Of a stretch of DNA of 64,000 nt, positions 1 to 9,438 are shown one piece after another. Under the pieces are notes generated by a model that saw nothing but the letters and a program-made list of their open reading frames with translations, had not been told where the DNA came from and did not search any database. The stretch is taken from NCBI RefSeq assembly GCF_036194065.1, contig NZ_CP108095.1, positions 1,488,001-1,552,000 of the forward strand, given 5' to 3'. Source of the DNA: Streptomyces sp. NBC_00239. GTDB taxonomy: Bacteria > Actinomycetota > Actinomycetes > Streptomycetales > Streptomycetaceae. A program made the position numbers and the translations under genes. The stretch's first letter is position 1, and every line of letters begins with the position of its first letter.

Positions 1-33
1 CCCGGGTCGTCGGGGTGGGCCGCGGGTGGCACC

Positions 34-774
34 GTGCCCGATCAGGGGCCGACGGCCGCCGTGGCGGTGTCGGAGCTGAGCGCGATCAGGCGGGGTGACC
101 ACCTGCTCGTGCTGTGGGCGTGGCCGCCGTCCTCCCGGACCGCCCGGGTCCGCTGGCGCGCGGAGCACCCCGGCGGTACACCGGTCCCCGCACCCGACTC
201 CCCCACCGAAGCGATCACCGAAACGATCACCGGGCCTGCCACCGGCACCGGCCGCGCCACCGACCCCGCCTCCGCCGCCCCCACCACCGGCGACATCCTC
301 GTCCGCCGCCGGGTCTACGAGCACGACGGCGGGCTCGACCTGCACGTGGGGCGCGGCGCCGTCACGCTCACCGTCGAGGCCCTGGTCAGCGACCCCGGCG
401 TGGACATCGAGGAGGCCACTGCGCTGCCCGTACCGGCCGAGCCGCCGCTCGTGCTGTACGAGCCCCGCGTGCGGCGCCGCCTCGGCGGGGGCCGGACCGC
501 CACGGTCACCTTCCGCTGCGCGTCCGGATGCACACTGCCCGCGCTGCGGATCGTGCACGGTACCGGCAGCTTCCGGCCGGCGAGTCCCGCCGAGGGAACG
601 GTCCTGCACGAGGTGCCCGCGCAGCCGCTCGCCGCGGGGGTGCCGCTGTCCGTCCGGTTCCCGCTGCCGCCGTCCCGGGAGACCTCCTGGCTGGTGTGCT
701 TCCCGGCCGACCCCGATTCCCTCGGCGAGGTGGAGCTCCGCCCCGTCGCCCTCCACCGTCTGCGGGTGAGCTGA
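34..774 (+). CDS. Fn3/Ig-like beta-rich protein of GTPase cluster (5' end may lie outside window)
   Basis: This protein of about 246 residues matches no enzyme family I recognise. The first 120 residues and the last 100 each look like a beta-sandwich, with alternating hydrophobic strands and conserved Trp and Val, similar to fibronectin type III or Ig folds. A Thr/Pro-rich linker lies near residues 45-85. No signal peptide or membrane segment is visible, so it is probably cytosolic. The frame stays open to base 1, so the GTG at 34 may be internal and the true start further left. Its stop is one base before the GTPase gene, so it belongs to that operon and may be an accessory or scaffold. Function is inferred only from context. 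Confidence 0.6.
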   Translation: MPDQGPTAAVAVSELSAIRRGDHLLVLWAWPPSSRTARVRWRAEHPGGTPVPAPDSPTEAITETITGPATGTGRATDPASAAPTTGDILVRRRVYEHDGGLDLHVGRGAVTLTVEALVSDPGVDIEEATALPVPAEPPLVLYEPRVRRRLGGGRTATVTFRCASGCTLPALRIVHGTGSFRPASPAEGTVLHEVPAQPLAAGVPLSVRFPLPPSRETSWLVCFPADPDSLGEVELRPVALHRLRVS

Positions 775-775
775 C

Positions 776-1963
776 ATGGCCAGACCACTGACCTGCCCGT
801 ACTGCTACGAGAGCATGACCGCCCGCGGGATCCGGTTCCGGTGCAGCAGCCGGACCAGCCGCACCCAGAAGCGGTGCGAGCGCCGACGCGACCCGGTGCT
901 CGCCGACCGGATGGGCCAACGGGCGGAGGTGGGACCGGAGTTCGCGGCGGACGGTCGCAAGCGGAGTGCGGTGTGCCCCGACTGCGACGGCGAGACCACC
1001 TTCCGCATCTGCCCGGTGTGCCACATGACCCTGCCGGTGGAGTTCGGCATGGTGGACAGCCGGCTGATCGCGATGGTCGGAGCCAAGGCCACCGGCAAGA
1101 CCGTCTACATGACCGTGCTGCTGCACGAGATGATGAACCGGGTGGGGGCCTCGTTCAACGCCTCGATGCTCGCCGCTGACGACCTCACCATGATGCGCTT
1201 CGTCTCCGAGTACCAGGACCACCTGTACCGGGACGGGCGGATGTTCGCCGGCACCCGGACCGCGGTCGCCAACGACAACCGCATCGACCCGCTCGTGTTC
1301 CGCTTCGGGGTGCGCCGGCGCGGGCTGCTCGGCGACCGGCCGCAGCACATCGTGCTGTCCTTCTTCGACACCGCGGGCGAGGACTTCAACTCCCGCGACA
1401 ACATGGAGGTCAACACCCGCTACCTGGCCCACGCCGACGGCATCATCCTGCTGCTGGACCCGCTCCAGATGCCCGGCGCCCGCCAGTGGGCCGCCCCCGG
1501 CACCGCCCTGCCCGGCACCGAGGGCGTCGACAGCCCGCTGAACGTGCTGGGCCGGGTCACCAACATGCTGCACGCCCAGCACCGGGGCCGCCGGTCCGGC
1601 AAGGTCCGCACCCCGCTTGCCGTGGTGTTCTCCAAGATGGACGCCTTCTGGCACCTGCTCGACAAGGGCAGCCCGCTGCGCGACCACCCGCCGCTCGGCG
1701 GCCGGTTCGACGTGCCGGACAGCCTGGACGTGCACGACGAGGTCCGGCACCTCCTCAAGGACTGGGACGGGATGGCCATCGACCGGATCCTGGAGAACAA
1801 CTTCGCCCGCCACCGGTACTTCGGGGTGTCCGCGCTGGGCCGCGGCCCCACCCCCGAAGCCCGGGTGGCCCCGACCGGCATCCAGCCGTACCGGGTCGCC
1901 GACCCGCTGCTGTGGCTGCTCTCCGAGACCGGCGCGGTGCCCCGGACCGGGCGGGAGCGGTGA
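776..1963 (+). CDS. Zinc-ribbon TRAFAC-type GTPase (DO-GTPase-like)
   Basis: A predicted GTPase of 395 residues. The N-terminus has cysteines CPYC near residue 5 and a CPDC...CPVC zinc ribbon near residues 64-82. The P-loop GAKATGKT lies near residue 105, the switch II motif DTAGEDF near 200 and a G4-like SKMD near 287. This zinc ribbon plus GTPase layout is typical of the 'double GTPase' proteins of actinobacterial NTP-dependent conflict systems. It starts one base after the preceding stop, and its stop overlaps the GTG of the GAP1 gene by four bases, so the two are translationally coupled. It probably acts as a nucleotide switch for the cluster. Assignment to DO-GTPase class 1 or 2 is uncertain. 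Confidence 0.8.
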   Translation: MARPLTCPYCYESMTARGIRFRCSSRTSRTQKRCERRRDPVLADRMGQRAEVGPEFAADGRKRSAVCPDCDGETTFRICPVCHMTLPVEFGMVDSRLIAMVGAKATGKTVYMTVLLHEMMNRVGASFNASMLAADDLTMMRFVSEYQDHLYRDGRMFAGTRTAVANDNRIDPLVFRFGVRRRGLLGDRPQHIVLSFFDTAGEDFNSRDNMEVNTRYLAHADGIILLLDPLQMPGARQWAAPGTALPGTEGVDSPLNVLGRVTNMLHAQHRGRRSGKVRTPLAVVFSKMDAFWHLLDKGSPLRDHPPLGGRFDVPDSLDVHDEVRHLLKDWDGMAIDRILENNFARHRYFGVSALGRGPTPEARVAPTGIQPYRVADPLLWLLSETGAVPRTGRER

Positions 1964-4752
1964 CCGCCGCCGGCCCGCCGCCGCTGCGGCAGCTCTACTA
2001 CACCTCGTGCGAGCGCGGGCTGAGCGGCTTCTCGGGGTTCCAGTTCAACGCGGTCACCCCCGGCGTCTCGACCGAGACCCTGCACGCCGTGGAGGCGCTC
2101 GCCGGCTACGACCCGCCGCGCCCGTTCGTCGAGTCCGACACCCCTGAGCTGCTGGCCCGCTGTCCCGTCAACCTCTGCTTCCTGCCCGGCGGTCCGGACG
2201 GCCGGGGCGCCACCGTGGTCTGTGTCCGGTACGTGGGCCGGGACTCGGCGCGCCGGTTCGGCAACTACTTCGCGCACGCCCTGCACACCGACGACTTCGC
2301 GGCGGCGGCCGGCGGGCTGCTCGGCATCGATCTGTGGGACTCCCCGGTGTGGACCTCCACGATCGCGGCCGGCACGGAACTGCCGCCGCTGCCCGGCCCG
2401 CCCCCGGCCGGGCCGCTGAGCGCCGCCGCGGTGGCCGGGTTCCTCCGCGGCCACCCGTACGCCGGGCAGCTGCCCGTGCTGCTGGCGGCGGTGTGCGCGG
2501 CGCTCGCGGACGGGCGTCCGGTGGTGGTCGTGGACGCCACGACCGACCGGATCGCCCACTGGTTCGCGGCCGTCGGCCGGCTCCTGCCGCCGCCGCTCGC
2601 CCGCCGGCTGTCGTTCGCCACGTACCTCTTCCGGCCCGAACGCAGCCGCCTGCACCTGATCGGCTCGGTGCCGCAGGCACCGCCCTCGTTCGGTCCCGAC
2701 GACCGGGACGCCTGGCACGTCTTCGACTTCACCACCGGCCGGTTCCCGGCCGACCTGCCGGTGCACAGCCTGCTGCGGCTGCTGGACCGGATCGGGGTCG
2801 GGTCGGCCGCCGCCGTGTGGTCGTGGACCCGGGAGTACGCGGACGGGACCGAGCGCGAACTCGGCGACTGGCACGCGCCGGTGGCGGCGGCCGCCGCGGC
2901 CGGCGGCATCGCGCTGACGACCGAGGACGTCGCCGCGGTGATCGACCGGCTGGCCGCGACCACCGCGGCCGTCCCCGGCGGCGCGACCGCGGCCGCGGCA
3001 TCCGCCGGGCCCGGCCCCGCCCCCGGCTCCGGCCCCACTCCGGCCCCCGACGCCGGCACCGGCACCGGCACCGGCGGGTCCACCGGCCCGTCGGCCGCCC
3101 GCGGCGCCGCGCTCGCCCGCGACCTGTACCTGCGGCACCGGACCCTGGACGAGGAGCAGCTCGCCGTGCTCAGCGCCGCCGCAGGCGCCGGCGGCGACCT
3201 CGACCTGCACCGGGAGCTGGAGGGGAAGCTGCACGCGTCGCGGCTGCGGGCGTACGTGGCGGGCGTGCCCGGCGCCGTCGGTCCCGTCCCGGTCACCGAC
3301 CCCGTCCAGCGGGAGCGGGCCACCGTCCTGTGGCAGCGGATGCTCGACGGGGCCGAGGACGCGCGGCCGCGGCTGCGGCTGCTGCTGTGGGCGCGCGGCG
3401 CCGGGCTGGAGCCGGCGCCGGAGGTCACGGAGGGCGCGTGCCGGGCGCTGGCGGCCCAGTTGCTGGCCGCGCACTCCTTCCAGTCCCGGTCGCCCGAGTT
3501 CGAGGCGGACACGGCCGAACTCCTGGACGGCTGGCCCTGGTTCCGGCGCAGCCTGCTCGCGGAGCTCGCGCAGTCGCCGGCCGGCCGGGACCGGCCGCTG
3601 CACCAGGTGTTCTCCCGTTTCCCGGCCTCCCTCCTGACGGAGGCGGACCTCGCCGGGCGGCCGGAACTCCTGGAGCCGTACTGGACGGCCGCGGCCCTGC
3701 GGGATCCCGGCCGGGCGGTGCGGTCCCTGGTCCGGATCCTGGAGCAGCGCGGGCAGGAGTTCCCCGACGCGGAGCTGCTGCACGCACTGTGGCCGGGACG
3801 GCGCTCCTGGACGTACGACGAGGCCGGCGAGGTGCTCCGACTGCTGCCCGCGGGACGTCCGGGTCGTGCGGACGGCCCGCCGGACGCGTTCGATACGGAA
3901 GGCGCGCGGGCCCCGGCCGGCGTGCCGGGCCCGGATGGCGCGGCCGCCACGGCGGATGGGGCCACCCCGGCCGGACCCGCCGGCGCGCCCGGCCCGGCCG
4001 GCGTGCCCGCCCCGCCCGGCCCGGCCGGCGTGCCCGCCCCGCCCGGCCCGGCCGGCGCGCCCGTCACGGCCGCCTCCTGGTTCGACCGGGCCCTGCACCA
4101 GGACATCCCCGGTGAGGAGGCCCTCGCGGACTGCCTGCGACTGTGCCGGAAACTGTCCGCGGGGGACCCGCCGGACTGGGTGGCGGCCCGCAGTCTCGAC
4201 TACGCCGCCACCACGCTGCACCTGGCCCGGCGGCTGCGGGAGGCCGCCGAGGCCACCGCGCTGGCGGCGGAGTTCGCGGCCCCCTCGCTGACCCGGTGGG
4301 CCGCGCCCCGGGCGCTGAAGCGGTTCCGGCTGGTACCGGCGCTGCTGCGGCAGCCCGCCGAGGTGCGTGCCGTACCGCGCATGCTGCGCGGACTCGACGA
4401 GCGGACCCGGGACGGGTACCTGCGCGCGCTGCTCACCGCGGCCCGGCAGCGCGGACAGGCGGGCCCCGTGCTGCTGAGCCACCTGGCGGGGACCGCGCTG
4501 GTGACGGACCCGCTGCCGCAGGCCCACGCGCAGCTCGTGGAGGACCTGCTCGTGCACGCCGCGGACCGGTGGCGGGTCGAGGACACGCGGCGGCTGGCGG
4601 AGCGGATCCGGCCGTACGACCCGGAGCTGGCGCGGGAGCTGGACGGGCGCGCCGAGCGCCGGACCGCCGCGCCGGTGCGGCTGCTGCGGCAGGCGCTGCG
4701 GCGACGGCCGCCCGGCGACGGGCCGGGGCGGTCCCGGAAGGACAGGGGGTAG
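1960..4752 (+). CDS. GTPase-associated protein 1 (GAP1)-related protein
   Basis: A protein of 930 residues whose first residues carry the signature LYYTSCERGLSG (about residues 12-23), known from the N-terminal domain of GTPase-associated protein 1. In that family it is encoded beside TRAFAC-type GTPases in conflict systems. Middle and C-terminal helical domains are joined by two low-complexity linkers: an Ala/Gly/Pro/Thr stretch near residues 335-385 and a collagen-like Gly-Pro-Ala-Gly repeat near 640-705. The GTG start is chosen because it overlaps the GTPase stop (GTGA). A longer in-frame extension upstream is ignored because it lies inside the GTPase gene. It probably partners with both flanking GTPases. 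Confidence 0.8.
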   Translation: MTAAGPPPLRQLYYTSCERGLSGFSGFQFNAVTPGVSTETLHAVEALAGYDPPRPFVESDTPELLARCPVNLCFLPGGPDGRGATVVCVRYVGRDSARRFGNYFAHALHTDDFAAAAGGLLGIDLWDSPVWTSTIAAGTELPPLPGPPPAGPLSAAAVAGFLRGHPYAGQLPVLLAAVCAALADGRPVVVVDATTDRIAHWFAAVGRLLPPPLARRLSFATYLFRPERSRLHLIGSVPQAPPSFGPDDRDAWHVFDFTTGRFPADLPVHSLLRLLDRIGVGSAAAVWSWTREYADGTERELGDWHAPVAAAAAAGGIALTTEDVAAVIDRLAATTAAVPGGATAAAASAGPGPAPGSGPTPAPDAGTGTGTGGSTGPSAARGAALARDLYLRHRTLDEEQLAVLSAAAGAGGDLDLHRELEGKLHASRLRAYVAGVPGAVGPVPVTDPVQRERATVLWQRMLDGAEDARPRLRLLLWARGAGLEPAPEVTEGACRALAAQLLAAHSFQSRSPEFEADTAELLDGWPWFRRSLLAELAQSPAGRDRPLHQVFSRFPASLLTEADLAGRPELLEPYWTAAALRDPGRAVRSLVRILEQRGQEFPDAELLHALWPGRRSWTYDEAGEVLRLLPAGRPGRADGPPDAFDTEGARAPAGVPGPDGAAATADGATPAGPAGAPGPAGVPAPPGPAGVPAPPGPAGAPVTAASWFDRALHQDIPGEEALADCLRLCRKLSAGDPPDWVAARSLDYAATTLHLARRLREAAEATALAAEFAAPSLTRWAAPRALKRFRLVPALLRQPAEVRAVPRMLRGLDERTRDGYLRALLTAARQRGQAGPVLLSHLAGTALVTDPLPQAHAQLVEDLLVHAADRWRVEDTRRLAERIRPYDPELARELDGRAERRTAAPVRLLRQALRRRPPGDGPGRSRKDRG

Positions 4753-4756
4753 CCGG

Positions 4757-6463
4757 ATGCTGGAGGGACTGTTCCTCGTCGTCGCCGGGGTCATCGCGGG
4801 CATCGGCCTGCTGATCGCCACCGTGACCGCGATCGGCGAAGCGTGCGGGCTGGTCGGCCGGTACGCCGTGCTGACGGTCCGGGTGCTGCACCTGCGGACC
4901 CCCGAGTACGAGGTCATCGCGCCGTACCGGCCGCAGGACGAGCCGGTGCCGGCGTACCGGAACTACTTCCTCGGGCAGGCCCTGCGCGATGTCCGGCAGC
5001 TGACGGTGCTGGGGCCGCGCATGGTGCGCGGCACGGTGGCGGAGCACGCGCGCACCGCGTACCGGGAGAACGTCACCGACTCGGCCGGCGGCGTGCTCGA
5101 CCTGGTGCGCGGCCTGTCGATCGCCCTGGGGCACCTGGTGGGCGGGGTGCTCGCGGCGCCGCTCCTCGCGGCCGTCCTGCTGCTGCACGCCGTGCTGGTG
5201 CTGCTGCCGGCCGGGGCGGCGCTGGCGGCCGCCGGGCTGCTCCGGGGCCTCGACCTGGTGGCGCTGCGGCTGCGCGGGCTGGGCCGGGGGATGCTGTGCC
5301 CGTCCTGCTTCGAGCGGGTCCGCCGGCCGGCCTACGCGTGCCCCCGCGCGGACTGCCTGCGGCGGCACCCCGACATCGGGCCGGGCCGGTACGGCGTGCT
5401 GCGGCACCGCTGCCAGTGCGGGCAGGTGCTGCCCACGCTGCGGTGGCTGATGCGCCCCGCCGGGCGGCTCCAGCCGTACTGCCCGCACGCGGGCTGCGGG
5501 GAGCCGATGAACAAGGACGCCGGTCACATGCGCGAGCTCGCGCTGCCTCTCATCGGCGGCCGGGCCGCCGGGAAGACCCAGCTGATGGCGGCGATGACGA
5601 CGGCGCTGGAGTACGCGGCGGCGCACGGCGGCCCGGCGTTCCGGCCGGCCGACGAGGAGTCGCGGGAGCGGTACGAGGTGGCCCGCGAGGTCCTCACGAT
5701 CGGCGGGCATCCGCGCAGCACCCGGCCCGAGCGGTCCCGCGCGCACTCCTTCGTGCGGGGCGGGCGGCTGTCGCGGCGGCTGATCCACGTCTTCGACACG
5801 GCGGGCGAGCGGTTCACGAGCCGGGAGGGCACCGACCCCCTGCGGTACGCGTCGGCGGCCCGCACCTTCGTCTTCGTACTGGATCCGCTGGCGGTGGACG
5901 ACCGGTGGCCGGGCGTCGACCGCGCCCTGGCCTCACCCGTCCATCCCGAGCACGTGTTCGGCCCGGCGGTGCAGGCGGTACGGGCCATGGGGACGCCGCG
6001 CGCGCGGCGCCGGCTGGCGGTGGCGATCAGCAAGGCGGACCTGCTGGAGGCGTACGGACTGCTGCCGGAGCGACGGGAGGGCAGCGCGGCGGCCCGGGAG
6101 TGGCTGTGCGCCGAGCTGGGGCTGACGAATCTGGTCCACGCGATGGAGCACCACTTCCGGGAGGTCCGCTTCTTCTTCACGGCGGCCGTGCTGGAAGGGG
6201 CGGGCGACAGCGGTGCGGGAGGCGGCGGGCCGGGAGCCGCGGAGTCGGGAGCCGCGGGGCCGGGAGCCGCGGGGCCGGGAGAGGAAGACGGCGACGCCGG
6301 GGACGCGGGGCCGCCCCGGGTGGACCCGAGCATCGGGCCGCTCGCCGACTGGTGTCTGGGCCGCCGGCCCGCCCGGGCCACCCGGGGGGACGGCCGGGCG
6401 GGCTTCCGGGCGGGCCTCGGGACGGGACCCGGGGCGGCGGGCCGGGAGCGGGTCAGATCGTGA
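4757..6463 (+). CDS. Membrane-tethered zinc-ribbon TRAFAC GTPase (DO-GTPase2-like)
   Basis: A protein of 568 residues beginning with a hydrophobic segment (residues 3-27) and a second hydrophobic hairpin near 122-160, so it is probably attached to the membrane. Cys clusters follow (CPSCF near 180, CQCG near 217, CPHAGCG near 240) and form zinc-ribbon-like modules. The GTPase domain has P-loop GGRAAGKTQ near residue 270, DTAGERF near 348 and SKAD near 425. The last 80 residues are a low-complexity Gly/Ala/Pro/Arg tail. It starts 4 bases after GAP1, completing the operon. Its end overlaps the convergent caspase gene by 11 bases. The likely role is a membrane-side GTPase switch paired with GAP1. 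Confidence 0.8.
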   Translation: MLEGLFLVVAGVIAGIGLLIATVTAIGEACGLVGRYAVLTVRVLHLRTPEYEVIAPYRPQDEPVPAYRNYFLGQALRDVRQLTVLGPRMVRGTVAEHARTAYRENVTDSAGGVLDLVRGLSIALGHLVGGVLAAPLLAAVLLLHAVLVLLPAGAALAAAGLLRGLDLVALRLRGLGRGMLCPSCFERVRRPAYACPRADCLRRHPDIGPGRYGVLRHRCQCGQVLPTLRWLMRPAGRLQPYCPHAGCGEPMNKDAGHMRELALPLIGGRAAGKTQLMAAMTTALEYAAAHGGPAFRPADEESRERYEVAREVLTIGGHPRSTRPERSRAHSFVRGGRLSRRLIHVFDTAGERFTSREGTDPLRYASAARTFVFVLDPLAVDDRWPGVDRALASPVHPEHVFGPAVQAVRAMGTPRARRRLAVAISKADLLEAYGLLPERREGSAAAREWLCAELGLTNLVHAMEHHFREVRFFFTAAVLEGAGDSGAGGGGPGAAESGAAGPGAAGPGEEDGDAGDAGPPRVDPSIGPLADWCLGRRPARATRGDGRAGFRAGLGTGPGAAGRERVRS

Positions 6464-7307
6464 AGGGCTTCTGCTCAAGGAAGGCGGTGGAGGGCTCGCC
6501 CGTCATGTAGAGGTTCGGGCTCTGGTTGGCGGGCAGCTTCCGCTGGATCCCCCGGTGGAAGCGGTGGTAGTCGCCGGTGAAGGAGCCGCCGCTCCACACG
6601 TCGAGGAGGGCCTCGGTGAAGGCGCCGTTGACCGCGCCGTCGGAGGCGACCTGGTTGTCCTGGCAGCCGGAGATCAGTACGGCGGTGGGGGCGTGGCCGG
6701 CGCCGTTCTCGCTCTTCAGCTCGCGCTGGAGGCCCTCGTAGAAGGCGCGGTCGCGCTCGTAGATCTGCACCTGGCGCAGCAGGGGCATGACCCGGGCGGC
6801 GGCCTCGACCTGGTCCGGGTCGCTGGTCTGGAACTGGGCTTCCATCGCGACCGGGTTGAGGATCTCGCGCACCGACTCGATGCCGGTACCGCTGTGGCAG
6901 CAGTCGAGGAGCGCGAAGATCCGCACGCCCTCCTCGAAGCGCTGGAACTCGCGGTACAGCTCGTCGTCGAGGAACTGGCGGTCGTAGAGGACGAGCGTCT
7001 CGTCGAAGTCGTCGGACTCGACGTCGGGTCCGGGCGCGTCGGGGACCTGGCCGCCGTGCCCCGAGTAGGTGAAGAGCAGGATGTCCCCGCTCTTGAGCTG
7101 CGCGGCCGCCTTGCGCAGCTCCGCGGTGACGTTCTCCACGGTGCCGTCGGCGGTCATCAGCGTGGTGTCGGCGAAGCCCGCGGCGCGGGCCAGTGCGGCC
7201 ATGTCGCGCGCGTCGTTCTCGCAGGCGACGAGACGGCCGTCCCAGCCGTCGTACTTGCGCGGGTCGACCTTGTTCAGGCCGATGTGAAGGGAGCGTCCGG
7301 TGGGCAA
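6453..7307 (-). CDS. Caspase-family (metacaspase-like) peptidase
   Basis: A compact caspase-fold cysteine peptidase of 284 residues with little beyond the catalytic domain. The N-terminus has the usual 'LHIGLN' strand. The catalytic His84 lies in YSGHGG and the catalytic Cys137 in DCCHSG, so both residues of the dyad are present. There is no signal peptide, so it should act in the cytosol, as in bacterial death-type effectors. The start is TTG at 7307, supported by GAGGAGG six bases upstream. It converges on the GTPase operon and is divergent from the nuclease operon across about 190 bases, so promoters for both probably lie there. Its substrate and activator cannot be read from the sequence. 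Confidence 0.9.
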   Translation of the reverse strand: MPTGRSLHIGLNKVDPRKYDGWDGRLVACENDARDMAALARAAGFADTTLMTADGTVENVTAELRKAAAQLKSGDILLFTYSGHGGQVPDAPGPDVESDDFDETLVLYDRQFLDDELYREFQRFEEGVRIFALLDCCHSGTGIESVREILNPVAMEAQFQTSDPDQVEAAARVMPLLRQVQIYERDRAFYEGLQRELKSENGAGHAPTAVLISGCQDNQVASDGAVNGAFTEALLDVWSGGSFTGDYHRFHRGIQRKLPANQSPNLYMTGEPSTAFLEQKPFTI

Positions 7308-7498
7308 GGGGTCCTCCTCGTGCGGCTGGCGTGTCAGGCGGGCACGGGAAGGTGTTCCGTGGTCGCGCGGCCTTGAATCCGGCTCCCGGCAGCGACGCCC
7401 GATCGGCTCCGGGGCCGGTGCGCACGTGGTCGGCGGCCGATCGAGTGGCTTGCGGACCGGCGCTGTAAGTGATCAGACATACGCGGTACTGCAATCAT

Positions 7499-8404
7499 AT
7501 GAACACTTCAGATGCCGGGAGTCCGGCCGCCGCGACGGGTTCCCTCGCCGAGAGCCGCCCGAACCAGCTGGACGACCGGACCGGCTACGACGAAGGTTTC
7601 CTCGGGCACACCGTGCCGCTGCCGGTGCCCACCGACCCCTCGGTCACCACCGTGGTCCTCCCGTACACGCACTTCACGGTCGTGATGCGGCCCGACCGGC
7701 GGCTGGCCGCCTCGACCGCCGTCTGCATCGACGGCCAGGAGATCCTCGAGGACGTGCCCCGCGACGACGACTGGCGGTTCGACCCGCGGCTGCCCGAGTC
7801 GCACCAGTGCGGCAACGACATCTACCGCGACAACCCGCTGGACCGCGGCCACCTGGTCCGGCGGCTGGACCCGGTCTGGGGCGCGCCCGCCGTGGCGCAC
7901 CAGGCGAACTCCGACAGCTTCCACTTCACGAACGCGGCCCCCCAGCAGGACAAGTTCAACCAGGGCAAGGAGCTGTGGCAGGGCCTGGAGAACTACCTGC
8001 TCGACCACGCGGCGCAGTTCGACCGGAAGCTGACGGTGGTCACCGGGCCGGTGCTGCACGACTCCGACCCGCCGTACCGCGGGATCCAGGTGCCACTGCG
8101 GTTCTGGAAGGTGGCCGCCTTCGTGCAGAACGGTGCGCTGGCCTCGACCGGCTACCTCCTGGACCAGAGCCCGGACCTGACCCGCGACTTCGACCGCGCG
8201 ATGGCCGGCGCGAAGCCGGGCGGCCCGCCGCCGCTCGGGGAATACCGTACGTACCAGGTGCCGGTCTCGGACATCGTCCAGCTCACCGGCCTGGAATTCG
8301 GCCCGCTGCCGGCGGCCGACCTGATGCCGGCCGTCCGCGCGCCGGAGCAGCGCTGGCGGCGCCTGGAGTCGTTCGACGACATCGCGATGGGCAACGGGGC
8401 ATGA
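7499..8404 (+). CDS. DNA/RNA non-specific endonuclease (NUC1, DRGH motif)
   Basis: About 301 residues with the DRGHLVRR motif (about residues 115-122) that holds the catalytic His of the beta-beta-alpha-metal NUC1 nuclease family. The downstream Asn/Gln-rich element (NAAPQQDKFNQG) fits the metal-binding Asn. No secretion signal is seen, unlike many family members, which agrees with an intracellular effector. The start could be ATG 7499 or an in-frame GTG at 7469. Neither has a convincing ribosome site, so the message may be leaderless. The stop overlaps the hydrolase ATG (ATGA). It is the first gene of an operon that also encodes a hydrolase, a dual-NTPase protein and two proteases. Confidence 0.85.
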   Translation: MNTSDAGSPAAATGSLAESRPNQLDDRTGYDEGFLGHTVPLPVPTDPSVTTVVLPYTHFTVVMRPDRRLAASTAVCIDGQEILEDVPRDDDWRFDPRLPESHQCGNDIYRDNPLDRGHLVRRLDPVWGAPAVAHQANSDSFHFTNAAPQQDKFNQGKELWQGLENYLLDHAAQFDRKLTVVTGPVLHDSDPPYRGIQVPLRFWKVAAFVQNGALASTGYLLDQSPDLTRDFDRAMAGAKPGGPPPLGEYRTYQVPVSDIVQLTGLEFGPLPAADLMPAVRAPEQRWRRLESFDDIAMGNGA

Positions 8405-9360
8405 GCGAGGCGCGCGTCGTCTACGTCCACGGCAACGGCAACAAGCACCGCAAGGAGCTGCTGAAGTCGCACTGGGACCGGGCCCTGTTCGGCACGGACA
8501 TGGGCCCTGCCTCGCGGATGGCCTACTGGGCGCCGCTGCGCTACGACGTGCCCCTGCCCGACCCCGCTCCCGACCCGCTGGACGGCGGCCCGCCCTCCGA
8601 GGAGGAGCTGCCGGCGCGCACGGTGGCCGGGCCGGCCGAGGCGTTCGTGGCCGCCACGGTGGCCGAGGCCCGGGCGGCGAGCGCCGAGGAAGGCGTGCCG
8701 GGGGCGGACGCGGCCGCGGAGGAGCGGCTCACCGAGTGGCTGCGCGACATGACGTACCTGGCGGACACCATGGCCGGCGGCGAGGGCCAGGGCGCCGGCC
8801 CGGGCCCGGGCGGGGGGATGCCCGGCGGGGCGGCCGATCCCCTGCCCGAGGCGCTGCCGCTGCCAGCCTTCGCCCGCCGCGAGGTGTTCCGGCTGCTGGT
8901 GAAGCACACGTTCAAGGACGTCCACGCGTACTTCTTCGGCGGGGCGGGCGACGCGATGCGGCAGGTGGTGCGCGCGGAGCTGGCGGACCTGGACGGCGGT
9001 CCGGTGGCCGTCGTCGCCCACAGCCTCGGGTCGATCATCGCGTACGAGGTGCTCCGCGAGCTGGGCCGGCCGACCGACCTGCTGGTCACCGTGGGGTGCC
9101 CGCTCGCGATCACCGAGATCCGGGACCAGCTGCGCGAGCCGCCCGCGGTCCCGGCCGGGGTGTCGGCCTGGCACAACGCCTCCGACCTGCGCGACCTGGT
9201 GGCGCTCGACCACACCATGCGGCCGGACTACGCCCCGGTCGAGCTGGTCACCGACCACCTGGTCACGAACAGCAGCGGCAACCACCACGGCATCCGGGAG
9301 TACCTCTCCACCGAACCCGTCCGCACCCCGGTCCGCGCCCTCTTCGGCCATCTTGCATAG
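8401..9360 (+). CDS. Alpha/beta hydrolase (lipase/esterase-like)
   Basis: A 319-residue alpha/beta-hydrolase-fold protein. It opens with the strand VVYVHGNGN, an oxyanion-hole type HGxG motif, and carries the nucleophile elbow AHSLGS near residue 206. A likely catalytic His lies in the C-terminal NHHGI region. An acidic, Gly/Pro-rich insertion occupies about residues 60-150 between the first strand and the rest of the fold. The ATG overlaps the nuclease stop. The substrate is unknown. In an operon of nuclease and protease effectors, a membrane- or lipid-cleaving role is plausible, but this is only inference. Confidence 0.75.
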   Translation: MSEARVVYVHGNGNKHRKELLKSHWDRALFGTDMGPASRMAYWAPLRYDVPLPDPAPDPLDGGPPSEEELPARTVAGPAEAFVAATVAEARAASAEEGVPGADAAAEERLTEWLRDMTYLADTMAGGEGQGAGPGPGGGMPGGAADPLPEALPLPAFARREVFRLLVKHTFKDVHAYFFGGAGDAMRQVVRAELADLDGGPVAVVAHSLGSIIAYEVLRELGRPTDLLVTVGCPLAITEIRDQLREPPAVPAGVSAWHNASDLRDLVALDHTMRPDYAPVELVTDHLVTNSSGNHHGIREYLSTEPVRTPVRALFGHLA

Positions 9361-9438
9361 GGGCAGACCGGGTGAAACCATGACAGATGTCACTCAGTAC
9401 CTTCTAGGCGCCCGCAGGGGCGCCCAGGCAGGTGGGGC

